A stretch of 64,000 bases of DNA from Streptomyces sp. NBC_00620 (GTDB taxonomy: Bacteria; Actinomycetota; Actinomycetes; Streptomycetales; Streptomycetaceae): assembly GCF_026341825.1 (NCBI RefSeq), contig NZ_JAPENY010000001.1, positions 2,852,001 through 2,916,000 of the forward strand. The letters run 5' to 3'. Each line of letters starts with the position of its first letter. Positions within the stretch are counted from its first letter, which is position 1. The notes beneath the pieces were generated by a model, which saw only the letters and a program-made list of their open reading frames with translations, was not told the origin of the DNA and searched no databases. Position numbers and translations under genes: made by a program. Shown piece after piece: positions 25,876 through 33,819 of this stretch.

Positions 25876-26757
25876 ATGAGGAGCAGCAACCCGGTCTTCT
25901 CGCGACGGGGGTTCAGCCGCGACAACGGCTACGCGGGATTCAACGCGGCGCCGCAGGCCGGGGGACCCGCTGTCGGCACGCAGGCCAACCCGTACGCCCA
26001 GGGCGGCGCCAACCCCTACGCGCAGAACCCTTACGCGCAGCAGGACCTCCAGCAGGGCGCTCCGCCGCAGGCCCCGGTCTCCACCGGCCGGATGACGATG
26101 GACGACGTCGTCATGCGCTCGGCCATGACGCTCGGCACCGTCGCCGTCGGCGCCATCCTGGCCTGGGCCCTGCTGCCGGTCACCAGCACCAGCTTCGGGC
26201 TCGCCATCGGCTCCGCCCTCATCGCCTTCGTACTGGCGATGGTGCAGTCCTTCAAGCGCAAGGCCTCGCCCGCGCTGATCCTCGGCTACGCCGCCTTCGA
26301 GGGCGTCTTCCTCGGGGTCATCAGCGAGATGTACAACAGCCGGTGGTCGGGCGCTCCCTTCCAGGCCGTGCTCGGCACCATGGCGGTGTCCGGCGCGACC
26401 CTGCTGATCTACAAGGCGGGCTGGATCCGCGTGACCGCGCGGTACGCGCGCATCGGCATGGCCATCGCCATCGCCTTCATCGTGGTCATGGCCGTCAACC
26501 TGCTGCTGGTCGCCTTCGGTGTCGCCGAGGACGGCGGACTGCGCAGCATGGGCCCGCTGGGCGCGATCGTCGGCATCATCGCGATCATCCTCGGCGCGTT
26601 CTTCCTCACCCTCGACTTCAAGCAGATCGAGGACGGCATCGCCTACGGCGCGCCCCGCGAGGAAGCCTGGCTGGCCGCGTTCGGCCTGACCATGACCCTC
26701 GTGTGGATCTACGTCGAGATGCTGCGGCTGGTCGCCATCTTCAGCGGCGACGACTAG
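25876..26757 (+). CDS. Bax inhibitor-1/YccA-like membrane protein
   Basis: The protein has 293 residues. ATG 25876 follows a GGAGGAGTG Shine-Dalgarno sequence. The first 75 residues are a soluble Asn/Pro/Tyr/Gln-rich segment (NPYAQGGANPYAQNPYAQQ). Seven hydrophobic helices follow, typical of the actinobacterial BI-1/YetJ (DUF4399-like) branch: VVMRSAMTLGTVAVGAILAW..., ILGYAAFEGVFLGVISEMYNSR, LLIYKAGWIRVT, and a C-terminal IILGAFFLTLDFKQIEDGIAYGAPREEAWLAAFGLTMTLVWIYVEMLRL. The acidic pair in LDFKQIED corresponds to the Asp region implicated in the pH-dependent Ca2+ leak of YetJ. Its role here is unknown. It is monocistronic. Confidence 0.88.
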   Translation: MRSSNPVFSRRGFSRDNGYAGFNAAPQAGGPAVGTQANPYAQGGANPYAQNPYAQQDLQQGAPPQAPVSTGRMTMDDVVMRSAMTLGTVAVGAILAWALLPVTSTSFGLAIGSALIAFVLAMVQSFKRKASPALILGYAAFEGVFLGVISEMYNSRWSGAPFQAVLGTMAVSGATLLIYKAGWIRVTARYARIGMAIAIAFIVVMAVNLLLVAFGVAEDGGLRSMGPLGAIVGIIAIILGAFFLTLDFKQIEDGIAYGAPREEAWLAAFGLTMTLVWIYVEMLRLVAIFSGDD

Positions 26758-26792
26758 TCGGGCCGCCGGCTCCGGCCGGCATCGACTGACTG

Positions 26793-26826
26793 AAGGGCCC
26801 GCGAACCCACCGGTTCGCGGGCCCTT
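26793..26826 (+). terminator. Terminator after the BI-1-like gene
   Basis: A perfect 15-bp stem AAGGGCCCGCGAACC/GGTTCGCGGGCCCTT with a 4-nt loop. Confidence 0.75.
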
Positions 26827-26904
26827 TGCCGTGTGCGGATGCCTGCGGTGTCGGATGTCTACGGTGTCTGTGGTTCGGATGCCTGTGGTGCCGGTGGTGC
26901 GCGC

Positions 26905-27135
26905 TCAGAGCAGTTTGCGCGCGGCCCTCCTCAGGTCGTACTCGTGAATGATCGCCTTGGCGTGGCCGTACGCGAGGTCGTGCTCGGCGCGGAGCCAGCT
27001 GACCTTTTCCTCGAAGCGGAAGAGCGCGGGGCCTTCATCGACGGTGCGCAGCCAGTCGGAGATCTCACGACCGGTGCAATGGGGGATGCGGGCGAGCAGG
27101 TTGCGATGGGTCTCCTGGGAGAACACTTGGGACAT
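26905..27135 (-). CDS. Small DUF4287-like protein
   Basis: The protein has 76 residues. The ATG at 27135 has GGAGGC about 6 nt upstream. It is all-helical: MSQVFSQETHRNLLARIPHCTGREISDWLRTVDEGPALFRFEEKVSWLRAEHDLAYGHAKAIIHEYDLRRAARKLL (positions given by the frame). The pattern TGREISDW...FEEKVSWL...H-LAYGHAKAIIHEYD is typical of DUF4287, a short domain often found alone or fused to DUF5655 in actinobacteria. No enzymatic motif is seen and the function is unknown. The gene is divergent from the next small gene. Confidence 0.75.
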   Translation of the reverse strand: MSQVFSQETHRNLLARIPHCTGREISDWLRTVDEGPALFRFEEKVSWLRAEHDLAYGHAKAIIHEYDLRRAARKLL

Positions 27136-27202
27136 CGGCGCCTCCGGACGCAATGGGGATGTAAGCCGGTCCTTCACGCCACCGTGCCTGAGGGTTGGGT
27201 TG

Positions 27203-27233
27203 TTGGCAACAGTCCTGCCGCGGCGCGTACGCT
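27203..27233 (+). promoter_or_regulatory. Promoter of the 103-residue hypothetical gene (leaderless)
   Basis: TTGGCA (27203-27208), a 19-nt spacer and TACGCT (27228-27233) are followed by six bases and the GTG at 27240. The architecture matches that of the flavohemoglobin gene. Confidence 0.5.
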
Positions 27234-27239
27234 CGCCGC

Positions 27240-27551
27240 GTGCTTGATACGACGTCTTTGACCCGTGCCGTGGATCACTTCGCCGACCGGTTGCGGGCCG
27301 CGCCGCAGAGCCGGCTGCAGCGGGGGGCTGCCGCCGAGGCGCTGGGTCTGGCCAGGGAGTTGGCCCTGTGGACCCAGCGTGTGGAGGACCCGTCCGGGGA
27401 GCCTCGCGAGATGCCCGACGCGGGCATGTTCGCCGCCGCCGATCAAATCACCGTCGCCGCGCACGATTTGGCGCTCGTACTGAAAGACGAGCGGGAGCTC
27501 GCGGAAGCGGTGGGGCTCGTGGCGGAGGCGCAGAAACGCGCCGGGGTCTGA
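27240..27551 (+). CDS. Small helical hypothetical protein
   Basis: The protein has 103 residues, starting at GTG 27240. It begins LDTTSLTRAVDHFADRLRAAPQSRLQRGAAAEALGLARELALWTQRVEDP and ends ITVAAHDLALVLKDERELAEAVGLVAEAQKRAGV. The sequence is Ala/Leu/Glu-rich and probably entirely alpha-helical with coiled-coil potential. It has no signal peptide, membrane helix or recognised motif. The GC pattern and codon use are those of a real Streptomyces gene. The promoter-start spacing suggests a leaderless transcript. It is convergent with the next gene, with a 50-bp gap. The function is unknown. Confidence 0.65.
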   Translation: MLDTTSLTRAVDHFADRLRAAPQSRLQRGAAAEALGLARELALWTQRVEDPSGEPREMPDAGMFAAADQITVAAHDLALVLKDERELAEAVGLVAEAQKRAGV

Positions 27552-27601
27552 TCGACTCCGGCGCGTTAAGAGTTTGTACGGCTCGTAGCTCTTACAAGCT
27601 C

Positions 27602-28393
27602 CTACAGCGACGCTATGACTCGGTCCGCCAGGATGTAGACGTTCTCCTCGCCGCACGCGAACGTCAGTGCGTACGCGCCCGATACGCCGGAGCCGCCGAG
27701 GAGGACCGGGGCGGCGCCCGCGCGCAGGGCCGCGGCCAGTTGCTCCGCGGTCTCGCGGTGGCCCGGGGTCATGCACAGGGTCGTACCGTCGGCGAAGACG
27801 TAGACGTCGAGGGTGCCGAGGGGGCCGGGGCGGACGTCCGCCAGCTCCGTGCGGGACTCGGCGAGTTCCTCCAGGCAGGCCACCGTGCGGTCATGGTCGT
27901 TCACTACAGGTGACTGGACCGGTACGAAGTCCGGGTGGGACGGGTGGCGGCGGCGGGCCGCGGCCAGTTCGGGGGAGTCGCCGGCGAACTCCTCGGAGTC
28001 CATGCCCGGCTCGGTCACCGGCTCCAGGTACTCGAGGCCGATGAAGTCCGAGTGGCGCGGCAGGAACGGTTCACTGTCGGGCAGACCGAGCAGGGAGGGC
28101 ATGTCAGAGGCGTCACGCGCCTCCTGGGCGGCCCAGAACGCCCGCGCCTCGGCAAGCTCCCGCTCCCGCTCCTCGGCGAGCGCCTCGGCCACTGCGGCGC
28201 GTATCTCGTCCGTGTCCGTGGCCGCGCGGGCGGCGGGCACGAGGCCTCGCGCGGCCGTGGCACGGTTCGCGGCGAGTTCGGTGTGCAGGGCCGCGACCTG
28301 CCGGCGCAGCCCGTTAAGGGTGCGCAGAACGGCGACGCCCACGGCCGCGGTGGCGGCCGTGGTGAGCAGCAAAGCAATCGGCATGGCGCTCAC
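27602..28393 (-). CDS. Membrane-anchored hypothetical protein
   Basis: The protein has 263 residues. The GTG at 28393 has GGGAG 7 nt upstream; the ATG at 28384 is an alternative start. One N-terminal transmembrane helix (about residues 4-26) is followed by a helical stretch with coiled-coil character (LRRQVAALHTELAANRATA...EALAEERERELAEARAFWAAQEARD). A Pro/Glu-rich linker follows, and then a compact C-terminal domain of about 80 residues (ELADVRPGPLGTLDVYVFADGTTLCMTPGHRETAEQLAAAL...YALTFACGEENVYILADRVIASL) that looks alpha/beta. I do not recognise a family. The topology suggests a cytoplasmic sensor or scaffold attached to the membrane. Confidence 0.7.
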   Translation of the reverse strand: MSAMPIALLLTTAATAAVGVAVLRTLNGLRRQVAALHTELAANRATAARGLVPAARAATDTDEIRAAVAEALAEERERELAEARAFWAAQEARDASDMPSLLGLPDSEPFLPRHSDFIGLEYLEPVTEPGMDSEEFAGDSPELAAARRRHPSHPDFVPVQSPVVNDHDRTVACLEELAESRTELADVRPGPLGTLDVYVFADGTTLCMTPGHRETAEQLAAALRAGAAPVLLGGSGVSGAYALTFACGEENVYILADRVIASL

Positions 28394-28591
28394 TGACGTA
28401 CTCCCGGTTCAAAGTCGACCCCCGACTTCCTACATCAGCTTGAAGGGCGAACCATCCCGCTGTCAGTGCGTAACGTCACGAAAGGGACAGGACTTTGGGC
28501 CCGGGGTTTAGTCGCGTAACGGCTCTGACCTGCGTAAATAGCTCTCCAGGGGGAGATAGGTCACATCTTGGGGGGGATTGGATCACAAATC

Positions 28592-28625
28592 GGCCCAGAT
28601 CCCTGTGGTTGCTGGGATCTGGGCC
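28592..28625 (-). terminator. Terminator after the thiolase gene
   Basis: A perfect 12-bp stem GGCCCAGATCCC/GGGATCTGGGCC with a 10-nt loop lies just beyond the thiolase stop. Confidence 0.65.
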
Positions 28626-28667
28626 AGTTCGGTCACGCTGGGTTCAACTCCCGTGACAGGAGCGGTA

Positions 28668-29888
28668 CTAGCTGAGGCGCTCGATGACCATCGCCATGCC
28701 CTGGCCGCCGCCGACGCACATCGTCTCCAGGCCGAACTGCTTGTCGTGGAACTGGAGGCTGTTGATGAGCGTGCCGGTGATGCGGGCGCCGGTCATGCCG
28801 AAGGGGTGGCCGACGGCGATGGCGCCGCCGTTCACATTCAGCTTGTCCAGCGGGATGTTCAGGTCGCGGTAGCTCGGGATCACCTGGGCGGCGAAGGCCT
28901 CGTTGATCTCGAACAGGTCGATGTCGTCGACGGTCAGGCCCGCGCGCTTCAGGGCCTGCTTCGACGCCTCCACCGGGCCGAGGCCCATGATCTCGGGGGA
29001 GAGGCCGGTGACGCCGGTCGAGACGATCCGGGCGAGCGGGGTCAGGCCGAGCTCGCGGGCCTTGGTGTCCGACATGATCACGAGGGCGGCGGCGCCGTCG
29101 TTCAGGGGGCAGCAGTTGCCGGCGGTGACGAGTCCGTCGGGGCGGAAGACCGGCTTGAGGCCCTGTACGCCTTCGAGGGTGACGCCGGCGCGGGGGCCGT
29201 CGTCCTTGGCGACGACCGTGCCGTCCGGCGTCGTGACCGGGGTGATCTCCCGCTCCCAGAAGCCGTTCTTGATGGCTTCCTCGGCGAGGTTCTGCGAGCG
29301 GACGCCGAACTCGTCCATGTCCTGGCGGGTGACGCCCTTGATGCGGGCCAGGTTCTCGGCGGTCTGGCCCATCGCGATGTACGCGTCCGGGACGAGGCCG
29401 TCCTCGCGCGGGTCGTGCCAGGTCGCGCCCTCGCTGGCGGCGACCGCGGCGGTGCGGGCCACGGCCTCGGCGAAGAAGGGGTTCTGGGTCTCGGGGAGGC
29501 CGTCGCTGGAGCCCTTGATGCTGCGCGACACCATCTCGACGCCCGCCGAGATGAAGACGTCGCCCTCGCCCGCCTTGATGGCGTGCAGGGCCATGCGGCT
29601 CGTCTGCAGCGACGAGGAACAGTAACGGGTGATGGTGCACCCCGGGAGGTGGTCCATGCCCATCTGCACGGCCACGATGCGGCCGAGGTTGTAGCCCTGC
29701 TCGCCGCCGGGGAGGCCGCAGCCGAGCATCAGGTCGTCGATGTCCTTCGGGTCCAGCTCGGGGACCTTGGCGAGGGCGGCCTCGATGATCGTGGCGGTCA
29801 GGTCGTCGGGGCGGATGTCCTTCAGGGAGCCCTTGAAGGCGCGGCCGATCGGGGAGCGGGTGGCTGAGACGATCACGGCTTCGGGCAT
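28668..29888 (-). CDS. Acetyl-CoA C-acetyltransferase (thiolase)
   Basis: The protein has 406 residues. The ATG at 29888 has AATGGAG 6 nt upstream. It is a thiolase-fold enzyme with nucleophile Cys90 (TITRYCSSSLQT), the GHPFGMTGAR motif with catalytic His and the second Cys in MCVGGGQGM. The NEAFA motif (FEINEAFAAQV) is also present. It interconverts acyl-CoA/acetyl-CoA pairs. The sequence style (PEAVIVSATRSPIGRAFKGSLKDIRPDDL) is that of actinobacterial FadA-type degradative thiolases, though biosynthetic use cannot be excluded. A TAAGCGCTTG palindrome upstream may be a fatty-acid-responsive operator. It is probably monocistronic. Confidence 0.93.
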   Translation of the reverse strand: MPEAVIVSATRSPIGRAFKGSLKDIRPDDLTATIIEAALAKVPELDPKDIDDLMLGCGLPGGEQGYNLGRIVAVQMGMDHLPGCTITRYCSSSLQTSRMALHAIKAGEGDVFISAGVEMVSRSIKGSSDGLPETQNPFFAEAVARTAAVAASEGATWHDPREDGLVPDAYIAMGQTAENLARIKGVTRQDMDEFGVRSQNLAEEAIKNGFWEREITPVTTPDGTVVAKDDGPRAGVTLEGVQGLKPVFRPDGLVTAGNCCPLNDGAAALVIMSDTKARELGLTPLARIVSTGVTGLSPEIMGLGPVEASKQALKRAGLTVDDIDLFEINEAFAAQVIPSYRDLNIPLDKLNVNGGAIAVGHPFGMTGARITGTLINSLQFHDKQFGLETMCVGGGQGMAMVIERLS

Positions 29889-29991
29889 CGACGGCTCCAT
29901 TGGCGTACGGGGGTTGGCATGGCTGAGTGGGAAGTTACCCGTACGTACCGTCGAGGTCACGGCTGTGGGGGTGTGACTCCGGACGCACTTT

Positions 29992-30003
29992 CTAAGCGCT
30001 TGC
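29992..30003. promoter_or_regulatory. AAGCGCTT palindrome upstream of the thiolase gene
   Basis: CTAAGCGCTTGC contains a perfect 8-bp palindrome about 105 bp before the thiolase start. Similar sites precede acyl-CoA metabolism genes under TetR-family control in actinobacteria (from memory). Confidence 0.35.
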
Positions 30004-30050
30004 TTTTTTCTGGCGTGGGCGCCCTTTGCATCGGGGGGTGCGGCCAGCTG

Positions 30051-30241
30051 TTTTCGCCCCCTCCGCCCCTACCCGTCCCGTTCCTGGGGGCTGCCGCCCC
30101 CAGACCCCCGCTGTCGGCCTGAACGGCCTCGTCCTCAAACGCCGGACGGGCTGGAGATAGCCCCTCCGGCGTTTGAGGAGCGGGGGTTTGGGGGCGGAGC
30201 CCCCAAGTGACGGGAATGGGTAGGGGCGGAGGGGGCGAAAA
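30051..30241. repeat. Large nested inverted repeat (about 190 bp) between thiolase and SGNH genes
   Basis: The outer arms 30051-30074 and 30218-30241 are perfect 24-bp complements. Inside lies a second GC-rich pair (TGGGGGCTGCCGCCCCCAGACCCCCGCT against AGCGGGGGTTTGGGGGCGGAGCCCCCA in segments). At the centre, a hairpin carries CGTCCTCAAACGCCGGACGG opposite CCTCCGGCGTTTGAGGA. The CCGGCGTTTGAGGA-type core with GGGGGCGGAGCCCCC is a widespread Streptomyces intergenic repeat. It probably acts as a strong terminator for the SGNH hydrolase gene and might also be a mobile palindromic repeat. Confidence 0.8.
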
Positions 30242-30249
30242 ACTGCCCC

Positions 30250-31272
30250 TTACGTCGACGGCGCCGGGGCCGGGTCCGTCGCCGGGACGCGGCGTCGGCG
30301 GCGGCGTTTCAGGAGGGCCCAGGGGCCGCGGGGGCCCGTGGGCATGGCGGCCGTGACCTCGGTGCCGGGCTCGGAGGCGGCCTCCGCGGCCGCGCGGGCG
30401 ACCGGCAGGAAGCCCTCGCGGCGCGAGGCGTCCGGACGCTCGTCCTCCGCAGGCCAGAGGTTGAGGGCGGCGCAGACCGTGGGGAGCAGGGCCATCGCGG
30501 CGGTGGCGTACCCCTCCGCCGAGGGGTGGTAGTTGTCGGGGCCGAACAGCTCCCGCGGGTTCGCCTCGAACTCGGGGCCGAGAAGGTCGCCCAGCGAGAC
30601 GGTGCGGCCGCCCTGCTCGACCGTACCGATCGTCTGCGCGGCGGCGAGCTGACGCGAGGCCCGCCGCGCCAGCCAGCGCAACGGCTGCTGCACCTGCTCG
30701 ACCGTGCCCAGGTCGGGACAGGTGCCCACCACGACCTCCGCACCGGCCGTACGCAGCCGCCGTACCGCCGATGACAGGTGGCGTACGGAACGCGTCGGCG
30801 GCATCCGGTGCGTCACATCGTTCGCGCCGATCATGATCACGCAGATGTCGGGCACCCGGGAGGTGTCCGAGAGGGCCACCCCCACCTGGCGGTCCAGGTC
30901 GTCCGACTGCGCCCCGGGCAGCGCCACGTTGCTCAGCTCCACCGGACGCTCGGCGACCGCCGCGAGCCCGGACGCGATGAGCGCGCCGGGAGTCTGCCGG
31001 GCCCGGTGCACACCCTGGCCCGCGGCCGTGGAGTCACCGAGCATGGTCAGCCGCAGCGGCGGACCGTCCTGCCCGGCGTACCCGTACCCGTACAGGCCCT
31101 CTCCGCGCGGTGCGTGAGGCGTGTGTCCGTTGCCCACCACGCGTTTCGCCATCTGCACCTCGGCAAGGAGCAGACCGATCGCGGCCGCGCCCACCAGACC
31201 GATCCCGCCGCCGCCGTACGCCGCGCCCGCCGCGATCCGGCGTGCCACCCTCGCCCTAGACAAGCCCGCCAT
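30250..31272 (-). CDS. SGNH/GDSL-family hydrolase with N-terminal membrane anchor
   Basis: The protein has 340 residues from the ATG at 31272 (AGGAGG about 12 nt upstream; an ATG at 31293 would add 7 residues). The N-terminus has a hydrophobic helix (about 14-40, GGGGIGLVGAAAIGLLLAEV) acting as signal or anchor. The catalytic blocks are I: LTMLGDSTAAGQGV with the Ser nucleophile, III: VIMIGANDVTH with oxyanion Asn, and V: DNYHPSAEGYATAA with the Asp-x-x-His dyad. The fold acts as an esterase or deacylase; the substrate is unknown and may be a wall or lipid ester. The C-terminal Arg-rich/Pro tail (KRRRRRRVPATDP) is odd. It is divergent from cystathionine beta-synthase. Confidence 0.85.
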   Translation of the reverse strand: MAGLSRARVARRIAAGAAYGGGGIGLVGAAAIGLLLAEVQMAKRVVGNGHTPHAPRGEGLYGYGYAGQDGPPLRLTMLGDSTAAGQGVHRARQTPGALIASGLAAVAERPVELSNVALPGAQSDDLDRQVGVALSDTSRVPDICVIMIGANDVTHRMPPTRSVRHLSSAVRRLRTAGAEVVVGTCPDLGTVEQVQQPLRWLARRASRQLAAAQTIGTVEQGGRTVSLGDLLGPEFEANPRELFGPDNYHPSAEGYATAAMALLPTVCAALNLWPAEDERPDASRREGFLPVARAAAEAASEPGTEVTAAMPTGPRGPWALLKRRRRRRVPATDPAPAPST

Positions 31273-31415
31273 GTGCCGCCGCCACCTCCTCATAGCCGTA
31301 CATCCAGTGCTTGCCCCGTGAAGGCCGTCCCCCAATCTCAACTGTGCGTGAACGGTCATCCGACGCCTTACGCTGACGGAACCATCCCTCTTGAAACACA
31401 GCTCCGGAGACAACG

Positions 31416-32810
31416 GTGCAATTCCACGACTCGATGATCAGCCTCGTCGGCAACACCCCGCTGGTGAGGCTCAACAACGTGACCGCAGGTATCCAGGCGA
31501 CGGTCCTGGCGAAGGTTGAGTACTTCAACCCCGGCGGGTCTGTGAAGGACCGCATCGCCCTGCGCATGATCGAGGCCGCGGAGGAGAGCGGCGCCCTCAA
31601 GCCGGGGGGCACGATCGTCGAGCCGACCAGTGGAAACACGGGAGTTGGGCTCGCCATCGTGGCGCAGACGAAGGGGTACAAGTGCATCTTCGTGTGCCCC
31701 GACAAGGTGAGCACCGACAAGATCAATGTGCTCCGGGCGTACGGGGCCGAGGTCGTCGTCTGCCCCACCGCCGTCGACCCCGAGCACCCGGACTCGTACT
31801 ACAACGTCTCCGACCGGCTGGTGCGTGAGACGCCCGGCGCGTGGAAGCCCGACCAGTACTCCAACCCGAACAATCCCCTCTCGCACTATCACTCCACCGG
31901 CCCCGAGCTGTGGGAGCAGACGGAGGGGCGGATCACCCACTTCGTGGCGGGCGTCGGCACCGGCGGCACGATCTCCGGGACCGGGCGGTACCTGAAGGAC
32001 GTGAGCGACGGCAAGGTGCAGGTCGTGGGCGCCGACCCCGAGGGGTCCGTGTACTCCGGCGGCTCCGGGCGGCCGTACCTGGTCGAGGGCGTGGGCGAGG
32101 ACTTCTGGCCCACCGCGTACGACCGGACCGTGGCCGACGAGATCGTCGCCGTGTCCGACAAGGACTCCTTCCAGATGACGCGCCGGCTCGCGAAGGAAGA
32201 GGGGCTGCTCGTCGGCGGGTCCTGCGGCATGGCCGTCGTGGCCGCGCTGCGGGTGGCCGAGCGGCTCGGGCCCGACGACGTCGTGGTCGTCCTGCTGCCC
32301 GACAGCGGGCGCGGATACCTCAGCAAGATCTTCAACGACGAGTGGATGGCCGACTACGGGTTCCTGGAGGACTCGGGTCCCAACGCGCGTGTCGCCGACG
32401 TCCTCGACGACAAGGAGCACGGCCACATCCCCTCCCTCGTCCACATGCACCCGGAGGAGACGGTCGGCGAGGCGATCGAGGTGCTGCGCGAGTACGGCGT
32501 CTCGCAGATGCCGATCGTGAAGCCGGGCGCCGGGCACCCGGACGTGATGGCCGCCGAGGTCATCGGGTCCGTCGTCGAACGGGAGCTGCTCGACGCGCTG
32601 TTCACCAAGCGGGCCTCCCTGGAGGACCCGCTCGAGAAGCACATGTCGGCGCCGCTGCCGCAGGTCGGTTCCGGTGAGCCGGTCGGGGACCTGATGACCG
32701 TGCTCGGCGCTGCCGACGCCGCGATCGTCCTGGTCGAGGGCAAGCCCACCGGCGTCGTCAGCCGCCAGGACCTGCTGTCCTTCCTCGCCAAGGGCGGGGC
32801 CAGGAAGTAA
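31416..32810 (+). CDS. Cystathionine beta-synthase with C-terminal CBS pair
   Basis: The protein has 464 residues. GTG 31416 has GGAGA 6 nt upstream. The PLP domain of fold-type II (1-320) has Lys44 in NPGGSVKDRIALRM, the substrate loop TSGNTGVGLA, the PLP phosphate loop GVGTGGTISGTG, and a C-terminal Ser in LLPDSGRGYLSK. Two CBS motifs follow (about 338-460; ...MHPEETVGEAIEVLREYGVSQMPIV and GEPVGDLMTVLGAADAAIVLVEGKPTGVVSRQDLLSFL). It condenses serine with homocysteine to cystathionine in reverse transsulfuration, which Streptomyces uses to make cysteine. The CBS pair suggests nucleotide/SAM regulation. It could also work as a cysteine synthase, but the CBS-domain architecture favours CBS. 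Confidence 0.92.
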   Translation: MQFHDSMISLVGNTPLVRLNNVTAGIQATVLAKVEYFNPGGSVKDRIALRMIEAAEESGALKPGGTIVEPTSGNTGVGLAIVAQTKGYKCIFVCPDKVSTDKINVLRAYGAEVVVCPTAVDPEHPDSYYNVSDRLVRETPGAWKPDQYSNPNNPLSHYHSTGPELWEQTEGRITHFVAGVGTGGTISGTGRYLKDVSDGKVQVVGADPEGSVYSGGSGRPYLVEGVGEDFWPTAYDRTVADEIVAVSDKDSFQMTRRLAKEEGLLVGGSCGMAVVAALRVAERLGPDDVVVVLLPDSGRGYLSKIFNDEWMADYGFLEDSGPNARVADVLDDKEHGHIPSLVHMHPEETVGEAIEVLREYGVSQMPIVKPGAGHPDVMAAEVIGSVVERELLDALFTKRASLEDPLEKHMSAPLPQVGSGEPVGDLMTVLGAADAAIVLVEGKPTGVVSRQDLLSFLAKGGARK

Positions 32811-33144
32811 GAGTGGCCGGTTGTCCGGGGCCGAGCTGCGAGAAATCCTCTGAACGGCGGTTTCGGCGGGGAACTTCGCGGAAGTGGTACGAGCGTGTCA
32901 CGTCCGCGCAGCACCCGCTTAACACGGGTCCGGCACATTAGTGGGTGTCGGCAAGGGCGGGAGCGGCTCCCCGCCCCGGCCGGCACCGAAAACGGCGTCA
33001 AGGACCTCCGGAGCGGCTCCCGGACCTCCATGGACGCCACGGACGCGCACGCCTGGCCCTGACCCGGCACGCGTCCCTCGCGGGGACCGCCGTCGTCCCG
33101 CCCCCCGGTATCGGGGGTGCGGCGGTCCCCGCGCAAGACCTCGA
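32811..33144. other. Non-coding region after cystathionine beta-synthase with large hairpin
   Basis: No convincing ORF is seen. A hairpin with a perfect 14-bp stem (33078-33091 with 33119-33132) and a 27-nt loop precedes the intrinsic terminator. GGAGCGGCTCCC-like blocks occur at about 32960 and 33010. The region could be a long 3' UTR or hold a small RNA ending at the terminator. Confidence 0.4.
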
Positions 33145-33181
33145 AGGGCCCGGCACCTGCAATAGGTGCCGGGCCCCTTTT
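33145..33181 (+). terminator. Intrinsic terminator
   Basis: A perfect 13-bp stem GGGCCCGGCACCT/AGGTGCCGGGCCC with a 5-nt loop, then CTTTTT. It is canonical and strong. Confidence 0.85.
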
Positions 33182-33274
33182 TGCGCCTAAACCGGCGCCG
33201 CTCTCGCGGAGCTGGTTGCTCACGGTCGTGGTTCCTCAATTGACGGTTGCGGCCGTCGTCGCTTCGAAGACGGG

Positions 33275-33712
33275 TCAGGCCTCCCAGTCGCTGTCCTGGG
33301 AGGACTTGCGGCGCCTGCCGAAGAAGTTCGGGGAGAGGCGCGCGGCCTGGACCACGTTGACTCCCACGATGCCCGCCCAGGCGACCAGGAGGCCGGGCAG
33401 GCCCGCGACACCGCCGCCGATTCCGGACAGGGGGATCGCGAGAACGAGCGAGACGATTCCGAAGCCGAACCGCTCCCCGAAGGAATCGGACGACTGGGGT
33501 GAGCGCGCGCCGCGGGCCACCACCATCTGCTGTTCCGCGAGCTGGCGGCGTACCTGGCGGTCGACCGCGCCATCGACGCGCTGTTCGACCTTCTCCAGGA
33601 AGGAGTCGATCAGCGCGGGCTCGTACTCTTCGCCCAACTCCTTGCGTGCGTGCAAGGTGGCGTCGAGTTCCTTCTTCAGTTCGGCGTCGCCGCGGGCATC
33701 CATACCGGTCAT
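33275..33712 (-). CDS. Small integral membrane protein, function unknown
   Basis: The protein has 145 residues from the ATG at 33712; the ATG at 33703 is an alternative and no clear Shine-Dalgarno sequence is visible for either. The N-terminal half is hydrophilic and helical (LKKELDATLHARKELGEEYEPALIDSFLEKVEQRVDGAVDRQVRRQLAEQQM, given by position 10-60). It is followed by two hydrophobic helices (about 88-105 and 107-125: FGIVSLVLAIPLSGIGGGVAGLPGLLVAWAGIVGVNVVQAA) and a basic tail. The helical N-terminus with KVEQRVDGAVDRQVRR resembles a dimerisation segment found in many actinobacterial membrane proteins. I cannot assign a role. It lies next to the betaine-type transporter operon, same strand, downstream of it. 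Confidence 0.7.
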   Translation of the reverse strand: MTGMDARGDAELKKELDATLHARKELGEEYEPALIDSFLEKVEQRVDGAVDRQVRRQLAEQQMVVARGARSPQSSDSFGERFGFGIVSLVLAIPLSGIGGGVAGLPGLLVAWAGIVGVNVVQAARLSPNFFGRRRKSSQDSDWEA

Positions 33713-33819
33713 GATGCCCACGTTAGGGAGCCGCAGCCCCCGTCGCACTGGGGTTAGCCCCCCTGTTCGAAGTGGGCTCCACCCCCGTCCGGCACGAGGG
33801 CTCAGGAGGGCGTCCGCCC

